From contig CABZVB010000003.1 of assembly GCA_902529115.1 (NCBI GenBank), positions 47,680-111,679 on the forward strand: a DNA stretch of 64,000 nucleotides, in the 5' to 3' direction. Of this stretch, positions 56,392 to 64,000 are shown in pieces. This DNA comes from an uncultured Balneola sp. Its GTDB lineage: Bacteria > Bacteroidota > Rhodothermia > Balneolales > Balneolaceae. Position numbers and translations under genes: made by a program. Position 1 is the first letter of the stretch. Every line of letters starts with the position of its first letter. The notes beneath the pieces were generated by a model. It did not search any database. It had not been told where the DNA came from and saw only the letters and a program-made list of their open reading frames with translations.

Positions 56392-57605
56392 CAGCGTCTG
56401 TATCTCAGGAAAGTGCACCGATCATAGTCGTTGGGGCAGGTCCGGTAGGCTTATTTCAAGCGTTATCATTGCATCTAAGAGGAATTGATTGTGTAGTTAT
56501 AGATAAAAGACATACGTCCATTTCTGATACTCGTTCACTAGGAATACACCCACCTTGCTTAGATATGCTGGATGAATTAGGACTGTTAAATCAGTTTTTA
56601 AAAAAAGGTATTCGGGTTGATAAAGGAATTGCACACAATGGAAGAAAAAGGCTTGGAGAGATTAATTTTTCTAGCACCCAACAATCTGAACATAAGCATC
56701 CGTATATTTTGATTCACCCCCAGAACGAAACAGAAAGACTATTAAAAAATGCTTTTTCTGAACTTTCGCCTTATTCTATTCGATATGGCTTCGAGGTGAC
56801 AGATTTTCAAGACAATGGAGATCATTTAGTTGTTTATTCACATGAAGTTTCACAATCACCTGATAAACATGTTTCTCAAAGCCGTGAAGATAGATGTCCT
56901 ATTCTAATTGGATGTGACGGTAAAAATAGCGCTCTTAGAAGAATGGCAGGTATAGCATTTGTTGGAAGTCAGTATCCTGACACCTATGCAATGGGAGACT
57001 TTCTAGACCTAGAGTATCCTCAATCTCCTCCTTATATTTATATCACTTCAGAAGGATTAGTAGAATCTTTTCCGATTGCTGAACAAAAAAGACGATGGGT
57101 TATTAAGACTAAGCACTATCAATCCAAACCACAACCGCATTGGCTTAGTGAGAGCATCTATGCTCGAGTGGGGGTAAGACCCGATACAGCCTCATGCTCA
57201 ATGATTAGCAGTTTTGGTGTTCAGCACCACAGAGCAGCCATGCGACAGAAAAATCGATTCTTTTTAGTAGGTGATGCCGCCCACGTAATCAGTCCTATTG
57301 GCGGACAAGGAATGAATTTAGGATGGTTGGGGGCATGGTTGCTTGCCTTAGATCTCGATAAGCTACAAAGTGAAGACAAACTTGATAAACCGTCAAAAAA
57401 TCTTCTTCCATCTACTTCTTATTCTACCAATTTCGATGCTGTTATAACTGAGGTGACTCGACGAGCACACTGGAATATGAAAATAGGTCGAGAATCTAAA
57501 CTTCAATGGTTTAAGCAACTTTTTATCCAACTTCTATTGCACATTCCGGTCACAGCAGAGAGACTGGCCTTACGCTTTACAATGAGAGATTTACCAACCA
57601 AATAA
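56388..57605 (+). CDS. FAD-dependent aromatic monooxygenase
   Basis: A 405-residue flavoprotein of the PHBH (group A) class. The FAD motif is PIIVVGAGPVGLFQALSLHL. The DG-type motif lies in LIGCDGKNSALRRMAG, and the GD motif is FLVGDAAHVISPIGGQGMNL. It likely hydroxylates the phenolic ring of the polyketide, as SrsC-type enzymes do. It is the last gene of the plus-strand run and overlaps the methyltransferase by four bases. It converges with acnA. Confidence 0.9.
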   Translation: MTASVSQESAPIIVVGAGPVGLFQALSLHLRGIDCVVIDKRHTSISDTRSLGIHPPCLDMLDELGLLNQFLKKGIRVDKGIAHNGRKRLGEINFSSTQQSEHKHPYILIHPQNETERLLKNAFSELSPYSIRYGFEVTDFQDNGDHLVVYSHEVSQSPDKHVSQSREDRCPILIGCDGKNSALRRMAGIAFVGSQYPDTYAMGDFLDLEYPQSPPYIYITSEGLVESFPIAEQKRRWVIKTKHYQSKPQPHWLSESIYARVGVRPDTASCSMISSFGVQHHRAAMRQKNRFFLVGDAAHVISPIGGQGMNLGWLGAWLLALDLDKLQSEDKLDKPSKNLLPSTSYSTNFDAVITEVTRRAHWNMKIGRESKLQWFKQLFIQLLLHIPVTAERLALRFTMRDLPTK

Positions 57606-57669
57606 ACTCTGATCAACCAATGTTTTGGGCGCTTTAACATAGCAGTCACTTTGGATTTTAGAAAATTTG

Positions 57670-60375
57670 TTAATCGACCTGGTTTTTCTGGACATAATCC
57701 AACAAAACTGTATGTAAAATACCACCGTTTCGATAGTAGTCTACTTCAACTGGTGTATCAATGCGGCAGTCAGTAGTAAATTCAATAATAGTACCATCGG
57801 TTTTGGTGGCTATAACTTGAATTTCTTGACGTGCTTGTACCGAATCATTTACTGTAATATCAAAATACTCAGTGCCGTCCAGCCCCAAGCTTTCGGCTGT
57901 TACACCCTCCTTATACTGGAGAGGAAGCACCCCCATTTGCACTAAATTAGAACGATGGATACGCTCATAGGACTCAGCTATCACTGCTTTAACACCTAGT
58001 AAGTTAGTACCTTTTGCAGCCCAATCACGGGATGATCCCGTTCCGTACTGTTTACCGGCAAGTGCTACAAGTGAGATATTTGATGCTTTATATTTTAAAG
58101 AAGCATCGAAAATACTAGTGACCTCATTATCAGGGAAATAAGTGGTAAACCCTCCTTCGGTTCCTGGTGCTAATTGATTTTTGAAACGTACATTGGCAAA
58201 TGTACCTCGGGTCATAATCCGGTCATTACCTCTACGGGATCCATATGAATTAAAATCTGCGCTTTGCACCCCATTTTCCTTTAAAAACAGCCCTGCAGGC
58301 GCATCTTCTTTAATATTCCCCGCTGGTGAAATATGATCTGTAGTAATTGAATCGCCTACTTTTACCAACGCGCGGGCTCCCTTTATAGGTTGAATAGGAC
58401 AGTATTCATCAGTCATACTCATGAAAAAAGGAGGTTCTTGTATGTATGTGGATGAATCCTTCCAGCCAAATAGTTCTCCACCACTAACTGGAATATCTTC
58501 CCAAGTTGGTGACTCAAATACATCTTCATACATCTTATTAAATAGATCTGGACGAATGGCATTATCCATTTCTGCTGCAATTTCGTCCGTAGTTGGCCAG
58601 AGTTCTTTTAAATACACGTTATTACCATCTTTGTCCGTGCCAACTGGCTCGGTTGCGAGATCAATATCAACGGTTCCTGCAAGTGCATAGGCCACTACTA
58701 AAGGAGGTGATGCCAAGAAATTAGCCTTCACATAAGGATGAATGCGTCCTTCGAAGTTTCGATTTCCAGAAAGCACTCCTGCTACTATCAAATCCCCCTC
58801 TTTGACTGCTTGTTCTACAGGTGCAGGCAGTGGACCTGAATTCCCAATACAAGTAGTACAGCCGTAGCCAACTAGATTAAAGCCGAGGGCATCCAAGTAT
58901 TCGGTTAGACCAGCTTCACTCAAATATTCCGTTACGACCCTAGAGCCAGGCGCTAAAGAGGTTTTGACATACGCTGGGACCTTTAAGCCTCGCTCAACCG
59001 CTTTCTTGGCAACAATGCCTGCTCCCAGCATAACACTAGGATTCGAAGTATTAGTACAACTTGTTATGGCAGCAATTACCACGTCACCATGTTTCATTTC
59101 AATTTCTTGGCCATTGCGGTACATAGCTTTATTGGCTAGCTGATCGTGGGCTAGCGCAAAGCCCATAGTAGGATTATCGCTTGTCAGTGCCGCCTCAAAT
59201 GTGCGCTTCATGTTACCCAACGTTATTCGATCATGTGGTAATTTTGGGCCTGCTAAGGAAGTTTCAACCGTGCTTAAATCCAACACTAAGGTACTAGTAA
59301 AGTCAGGATCAGGGGTTTTATCGGTACGGAATAAACCTTGTGCTTTGTTATAATGCTCAACCAATTGTACCAATTCTTCCGAACGCCCAGTGCGCCGCAT
59401 ATACCGTAGCGATTCATTATCAATAGGAAAGAATCCCATAGTAGCTCCATATTCCGGAGCCATATTAGCTATAGTTGCACGATCGGGCAGACTCATATTG
59501 CTAATACCTTCGCCATAAAACTCAACAAATTTCCCTACTACCCCATGCTTACGAAGCATCTGGGTTACAGTAAGAGTCAAATCTGTTGCTGTCACGCCCT
59601 CTCTTAGCTTTCCTATTAATTTCATCCCTACAACCTCTGGAACCAACATACTAATAGGTTGCCCAAGCATTGCTGCTTCCGCCTCGATACCACCAACACC
59701 CCATCCTAGAATTCCAAGTCCATTTATCATTGTAGTATGTGAATCAGTTCCTACAAGGGTATCTGGATAGGCAGTAATTGTTCCATCTGCTTCGGTTCTT
59801 GTAAAAATTCCACGCGCTAGATATTCGAGATTCACTTGGTGTACAATTCCTCGCCCAGGAGGTACTACTCGGAAATTATCAAATGCTTTCTGACCCCATT
59901 TCAAGAACTCGTAACGCTCGCGATTACGCTCCATTTCTTTATCAACATTATGCATAAACGCATATTCCTGTCCAAACATATCTACCTGAACCGAGTGATC
60001 TATAACTAGGTCTACGGGGACTCGCGGATTAATGGCCTCTGGATCACCACCCATTCTCTTCATTGCGGATCGAAGTGCGGCTAGATCAACTACAGCAGGT
60101 ACCCCAGTAAAATCTTGCAGTACTACCCGTGAAGGTTTAAATGGAATTTCACCTTTTGGACTTTTCGGCTCATAATTAGCCAATGTTTCAATATCTTTTG
60201 CCGTAACTAAATAGTCGTCATACTCACGTAACACCGCTTCAAGTAAGATTTTTATAGAAAACGGTAATCTATCAACACCTTGAAATCCCATCTCTTTTAG
60301 TTTGGCCAAGCTAAACATATGTGCTGTGCCATTTCCCGTTTCAAATGCTACTCTTATGTTTTTAAAATCGCTCAT
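57670..60375 (-). CDS. acnA: Aconitate hydratase (AcnA type)
   Basis: A 901-residue TCA-cycle enzyme that isomerises citrate to isocitrate. The [4Fe-4S] ligands lie in [18 protein letters not shown] and in [16 protein letters not shown]. Other blocks are [20 protein letters not shown], then [11 protein letters not shown], and the swivelling domain with [16 protein letters not shown]. Its length is typical of AcnA/IRP1-like enzymes. It is monocistronic and convergent with the polyketide operon. Confidence 0.96.
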   Translation of the reverse strand: MSDFKNIRVAFETGNGTAHMFSLAKLKEMGFQGVDRLPFSIKILLEAVLREYDDYLVTAKDIETLANYEPKSPKGEIPFKPSRVVLQDFTGVPAVVDLAALRSAMKRMGGDPEAINPRVPVDLVIDHSVQVDMFGQEYAFMHNVDKEMERNRERYEFLKWGQKAFDNFRVVPPGRGIVHQVNLEYLARGIFTRTEADGTITAYPDTLVGTDSHTTMINGLGILGWGVGGIEAEAAMLGQPISMLVPEVVGMKLIGKLREGVTATDLTLTVTQMLRKHGVVGKFVEFYGEGISNMSLPDRATIANMAPEYGATMGFFPIDNESLRYMRRTGRSEELVQLVEHYNKAQGLFRTDKTPDPDFTSTLVLDLSTVETSLAGPKLPHDRITLGNMKRTFEAALTSDNPTMGFALAHDQLANKAMYRNGQEIEMKHGDVVIAAITSCTNTSNPSVMLGAGIVAKKAVERGLKVPAYVKTSLAPGSRVVTEYLSEAGLTEYLDALGFNLVGYGCTTCIGNSGPLPAPVEQAVKEGDLIVAGVLSGNRNFEGRIHPYVKANFLASPPLVVAYALAGTVDIDLATEPVGTDKDGNNVYLKELWPTTDEIAAEMDNAIRPDLFNKMYEDVFESPTWEDIPVSGGELFGWKDSSTYIQEPPFFMSMTDEYCPIQPIKGARALVKVGDSITTDHISPAGNIKEDAPAGLFLKENGVQSADFNSYGSRRGNDRIMTRGTFANVRFKNQLAPGTEGGFTTYFPDNEVTSIFDASLKYKASNISLVALAGKQYGTGSSRDWAAKGTNLLGVKAVIAESYERIHRSNLVQMGVLPLQYKEGVTAESLGLDGTEYFDITVNDSVQARQEIQVIATKTDGTIIEFTTDCRIDTPVEVDYYRNGGILHTVLLDYVQKNQVD

Positions 60376-60535
60376 TGAGGAATCTTTTATGAATGTTTTT
60401 AATATATGGTCAGTTAATTTGTAAAGTAGTTCGCAAACACCTATTCCAATAAAGCATATTCTAACTCTTTATGGGAAAACTAAAATACGAATATTTTCTC
60501 TATTTGGGTAAGGCCTACCTCTCTTTTCACGCGGC

Positions 60536-63235
60536 TTATTTTATAAGTAGCATTGTTTTTGCCAGATGCTTCCCATCAAATTCTAAAGTATACAAATAAA
60601 AGCCGCTCGAAATCCCAACCCTACCGGCGTTGAATTGCACTTCATGAGTCCCTGCAGAAAGGTATTCATTCATTAGCAGCAGCACTGGTCGACCTAACAT
60701 ATCATAGACGGTGAGTGTAACTTTTGAAGCCTTTTCTAAACTAAATGGTATTGTTGTTGTCGGATTAAATGGATTTGGATAATTATTTCCAAGTTGTGTT
60801 TGATATGGGTGGTCTGAATTATTCGGGTGATAATCCTCCAATTCATTGTCAACTAATACATCTAAATTAGCTCCGCCTGGAGTCCCTCCATTTGAAGAGG
60901 CACTCCAAAAATGAGCGTCGGCATTATCTAGTAATGGATTTACAAGGGCTAAACTAGCTCCTTGTCCATCTGCAGCCACTGGCCAAGGTGACTTATCATC
61001 ATATCGGACGGAATCTATTAACTGTCCTTGCGAGTTAAACAGTCGCAATAATTCTCCAGAACCTGCAAACCCAAACCCAATTGGACCTTCTGCAACACTA
61101 ACATTTGGGTAGACAGCTGCAAATTCTTCTGGTTTCCGAACTAACACCCTAAAACCTCCTTCTTCCAATAAACTACCTCGAGCAAAATAATACCGATGAG
61201 CATCATCCGAGTCGGAAAAAAACCAGTAACTCAGATCAATAGGATAGTCGTTTGGGTTATATAGTTCGACCCAATCATCGGAATCCTTATCATCAGCGGC
61301 ATTATAATTAATTTCGTTAATGACTACCTCGCTAGTCTGCGTAGATACAATAGGTTCAAATAAAGCACGAATCTGGCTATTTTCATTGAGTGTGATTTGT
61401 ATATCGGTACTACTGGATTGACTAAGGCCCTCCCAACGCACAAAACGGTATCCAGCAGCGGGTATAGCTCGAAGTTGTGCAGGGATACCCTGATACAACA
61501 ACACATATTCAGTGGTATCACTTCGAGCTCCCTCAACACGAATGACTCCAGATTTTATGCGGTTTACATTTGTACTAAGGCTATATAACTGTTCTGTTCC
61601 GAAAAAACTCCTGATGTGTTCCCGTTCTTTTTCTGGTCGTTGACTCAGAAAATCGCGGATAACCTCAAGATGTTTTTCCCAATTCATATCATTTCCTAAG
61701 CGCATGGATTTAGACCAGCGCCGCATATGGGCAGGAACTTCAGATGCTATTAATCCAGAAATACTATCCATTAGAGCAAGTGATCTTCCTGGATTAAAAC
61801 TAAGCTGCAAATGCACACTATATCGCTGCAGAAAAGAGGCCTTAAATGCTGGATTCTCAAATAATTTACGCATAAGAAAAGTTGACCAGGCTGGATGCTC
61901 ATAATTGGTTTCTGTAAGCATATGCAGCTTTTCAAACATGTTTGTTTCTAATCGGCCACGCGAGTGACTATCCATGGTCATATCTGCATCATATAGAATC
62001 CAACGCCATTTTCCTGAATCTGACTGCTCCCTCCAATACTTTATGTTATTTGCCGGCCAATCTCCGTTTGCTAAAAATATTTCGGTAATTAGGTATTCCA
62101 TATACTGTTCGACATCCATACGTTCTTTTATCCATGCATAGTGCACCGAATCTTCCAAACCGTTTTGGTTTACATATTCTAGCATCTGTTGATAATGTTC
62201 CGAAGAACCCTCACTTACTGAAGCATTTCCTGAGAGTAGATCAACAACATCGGCATCTATCCCATAATTGGATTCTATAAAATCTTCATTTTGTTTCTCC
62301 CTAAGAATGTGAATACCCCAATATTGCCCATTGAAGTAGACAGCCACATATTTATACGATTGATACCCCAAATCCATTCTCCCTTTTAAGAGTTCTTGAG
62401 AAAAAGTATTTCGAATCATTGCACGGTACCAATCTTGCCCGCCATTTCGAAGTGAAAGGCGATTGAACTCAGTAATTGGTTTATCTGAAAAGAGTGGATA
62501 ATTCAGTCGAGAAAGTCCATAGTCAGACCGGAAGTATATATCTAAAGATTTTTGATCATATAGGCGAGTACACCCACCCCCAATTTTTACCCCTAAAGGT
62601 ATCGAAAATGCGACATTTGTTGAAGTTTTGCCATCCTGTTCAAAAAGAGTCATCTGTACTGGTCGCTCCCAATCCTGATTCCAATTATAAGGAGTGGTTC
62701 TGCAATAACCAGTTATACCATTTGACCCTTTCACATATATACCACTATCTCCGGAAAAAAAATCGCTGGGCTCAAAAATTAGTGACAATACTGGTAAGCT
62801 AGGCTCTTGATTCAACAAGTAGGTATAAAATCCTTCAACCGTATCTTGTGTTTCGGATTGAATGGCAAGAATACGTATTACATTAGAAGCCTTAAGTGTA
62901 ATTCCTTCTTCAGGAAATACCCAATCAACTGGTTTTTTTCCTTGCACATTGAAATAATAGTTCCATCCAGAATGCTTGTTAAGCAACTTTAACTCGACCG
63001 AATCCGTATAAAATCCTTGCTGGGGGCTAAGTTCAAAATGTAAATCTTGATATAGATTATGAGTTTCAGGTTGCGTTATGTCAAGAATTTGCTTGACTTC
63101 ATGGGTTTGTTTAGGTAAAAAGTTTTGAGCTACTAATACATTACTCCCTAACCAGTTAAATAAAAAAAAGGCCGTTATGCAAAGAATTGGTAATAAGAAA
63201 CTTTTATTCAGATATTGGCTATTAAAAGAGATCAT
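60536..63235 (-). CDS. Secreted CotH-kinase/lamin-tail protein with C-terminal sorting domain
   Basis: An exported protein of 899 residues. I chose the ATG at 63235 over a TTG at 63247, as it leads directly to a hydrophobic signal segment ending near NVLVAQ. Domains in order are a chitobiase-C-like strand region, a CotH spore-coat kinase-like domain (SLRNGGQDWYRAMIRNTF, FLANGDWPANNIKYW, WRWILYDADMTMDS) and an InlB-type repeat (AAGYRFVRWEGL). A lamin-tail domain follows (VVINEINYNAADD, WVELYNPNDYPIDL), then a NYPNPFNPTTTIPFSL sorting/FlgD-like module ending MLLIK. CotH proteins phosphorylate proteins in spores; in non-spore formers the role is unknown. Type IX export is likely. Confidence 0.88.
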   Translation of the reverse strand: MISFNSQYLNKSFLLPILCITAFFLFNWLGSNVLVAQNFLPKQTHEVKQILDITQPETHNLYQDLHFELSPQQGFYTDSVELKLLNKHSGWNYYFNVQGKKPVDWVFPEEGITLKASNVIRILAIQSETQDTVEGFYTYLLNQEPSLPVLSLIFEPSDFFSGDSGIYVKGSNGITGYCRTTPYNWNQDWERPVQMTLFEQDGKTSTNVAFSIPLGVKIGGGCTRLYDQKSLDIYFRSDYGLSRLNYPLFSDKPITEFNRLSLRNGGQDWYRAMIRNTFSQELLKGRMDLGYQSYKYVAVYFNGQYWGIHILREKQNEDFIESNYGIDADVVDLLSGNASVSEGSSEHYQQMLEYVNQNGLEDSVHYAWIKERMDVEQYMEYLITEIFLANGDWPANNIKYWREQSDSGKWRWILYDADMTMDSHSRGRLETNMFEKLHMLTETNYEHPAWSTFLMRKLFENPAFKASFLQRYSVHLQLSFNPGRSLALMDSISGLIASEVPAHMRRWSKSMRLGNDMNWEKHLEVIRDFLSQRPEKEREHIRSFFGTEQLYSLSTNVNRIKSGVIRVEGARSDTTEYVLLYQGIPAQLRAIPAAGYRFVRWEGLSQSSSTDIQITLNENSQIRALFEPIVSTQTSEVVINEINYNAADDKDSDDWVELYNPNDYPIDLSYWFFSDSDDAHRYYFARGSLLEEGGFRVLVRKPEEFAAVYPNVSVAEGPIGFGFAGSGELLRLFNSQGQLIDSVRYDDKSPWPVAADGQGASLALVNPLLDNADAHFWSASSNGGTPGGANLDVLVDNELEDYHPNNSDHPYQTQLGNNYPNPFNPTTTIPFSLEKASKVTLTVYDMLGRPVLLLMNEYLSAGTHEVQFNAGRVGISSGFYLYTLEFDGKHLAKTMLLIK

Positions 63236-63375
63236 AAAGAGTTTCAAAAATTAGGCAATTGTTTATCTCATCTATTTAATGATGAAGAAATACTAATTCA
63301 GCTGGCCATAATCTTATAAGTTATATTACTGAAATGTCTTGATTATAAAAACCTTTTCAGATATATGTCTTTCAC

Positions 63376-63403
63376 TTGACTTTATAATTATAATTATTGA
63401 TAA
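63376..63403 (+). promoter_or_regulatory. Probable promoter of rplM-rpsI
   Basis: TTGACT (63376-63381) and TGATAA (63398-63403) are 16 bases apart, about 60 bases upstream of rplM. The spacer is nearly pure A/T. The -10 is weak, so this is a tentative call. Confidence 0.4.
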
Positions 63404-63462
63404 GTAGTTTTTTTTCCCGTAATTTCTAAATCTTTCTGAAAGAGCAACTAGACATAAACATT

Positions 63463-63906
63463 GTGGATACAAAAAGCTTTAAAACATACTCAGCTAAAGT
63501 TAGTGAAATTGAGAAGAATTGGGTTTTAGTGGACGCCGAAGACCAAACTTTAGGACGTCTGAGTAGTGTAGTTGCATCAATTTTGCGTGGCAAAAACAAA
63601 CCTACTTTTACTCCTCATATGGATACAGGAGATAATGTTATTGTAATCAACGCTGAAAAAGTAAGATTGACCGGAAAAAAAATGACGGACAAGATGTACT
63701 TTCATCATACCTTTTATCCTGGGGGTGAGCGATTTACTAGTGCCGAAGCAAAAATGGCTAAAGACCCAACTTCGTTAATTACTTTAGCAGTGAAAGGCAT
63801 GTTACCTAAGAATAAGCTGGGTAGAAAAATTTTAAAAAACCTACGTGTATATGCAGGTCCTGTTCACCAGCATACTGCACAGAATCCCGAAATTGTAAAT
63901 CTCTAA
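63463..63906 (+). CDS. rplM: Ribosomal protein L13
   Basis: A 147-residue large-subunit protein. The start is GTG at 63463, giving [20 protein letters not shown], as in Bacteroidota-like relatives. Blocks [35 protein letters not shown] and the C-terminal [17 protein letters not shown] are typical. rpsI follows after six bases in the universal rplM-rpsI order. Confidence 0.96.
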   Translation: MDTKSFKTYSAKVSEIEKNWVLVDAEDQTLGRLSSVVASILRGKNKPTFTPHMDTGDNVIVINAEKVRLTGKKMTDKMYFHHTFYPGGERFTSAEAKMAKDPTSLITLAVKGMLPKNKLGRKILKNLRVYAGPVHQHTAQNPEIVNL

Positions 63907-63912
63907 ACGATT

Positions 63913-64000
63913 ATGCCCCAAGCAAGTTATCTAGGACGAAGAAAAACCTCTACTGCCCGCTTATACATTAAGCCAGGAAAAGGTTTATTTGTAGTTAATA
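63913..64000 (+). CDS. rpsI: Ribosomal protein S9, N-terminal part (runs off the window)
   Basis: The ATG at 63913 opens a frame that stays open to the window end. It reads PQASYLGRRKTSTARLYIKP then GKGLFVVN, the hallmark N-terminus of S9, which binds the 16S rRNA 3' major domain. Its position directly after rplM confirms the call. Only 29 residues are visible. Confidence 0.92.
   Translation, partial: MPQASYLGRRKTSTARLYIKPGKGLFVVN

Overview
The window is about 64 kb of AT-rich bacterial chromosome. It most likely comes from an uncultivated marine member of the Balneolales (Balneolota/Rhodothermota branch next to Bacteroidota). The evidence is indirect: type IX secretion style C-terminal sorting modules on secreted proteins, rpoB of 1274 and rpoC of 1435 residues, TonB and paired RND exporters of a Gram-negative envelope, and clear Shine-Dalgarno sequences (for example before rplJ, rplA and the response regulator) that classical Bacteroidetes usually lack. 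No plasmid, phage, IS element or CRISPR array was seen. Six tRNAs are present and none encodes CCA.

Layout. 1-10 kb: start of a GT2 glycosyltransferase, a PorZ-like propeller protein, a queuosine precursor transporter, a TetR/COQ9-like protein overlapping an ABC1 (COQ8/UbiB) kinase, hflK-hflC, a decayed SpoIIE/RsbU-type phosphatase and a large MscS channel. 10-16 kb: bacilliredoxin, Mn-type superoxide dismutase, a DUF429 protein, aspS, a LuxR-type response regulator whose receiver lacks its phospho-acceptor aspartate, a strong palindrome, a cluster of four tiny membrane proteins with overlapping reading frames, and tRNA-Met. 16-26 kb: proS, a decayed nnrE, VanZ, TonB, NUDIX, DUF1844, serC, rhomboid, a tRNA-Leu-like relic, an RlpA lipoprotein, a CrtI-type desaturase and a small transaldolase. 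26-34 kb: an RND operon with one adaptor and two different permeases, then a YtxH protein.

34-47 kb is the core information-processing block, all on the minus strand. It reads tRNA-Thr, Tyr, Gly, Thr, tuf, tRNA-Trp, secE, nusG, rplK, rplA, rplJ, rplL, rpoB, rpoC, with a near-consensus sigma-70 promoter at the head and a strong terminator after rpoC. 47-50 kb: queA-ispD-ispF and a DedA protein. 50.7-57.6 kb: eight tightly spaced plus-strand genes (secreted protein, LytR_C protein, rsfS, 2-hydroxyacid dehydrogenase, MATE exporter, type III polyketide synthase, methyltransferase, FAD monooxygenase). The last three form a probable phenolic-lipid or pyrone pathway. 57-64 kb: aconitase, a CotH/lamin-tail secreted protein, then rplM and the start of rpsI.

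Most of the window is housekeeping. The least explained parts are the micro-membrane-protein cluster at 15.3-16.0 kb, the TetR/COQ9-like plus ABC1 kinase pair, the phosphorylation-dead response regulator beside a palindrome, the polyketide operon and the decaying genes.
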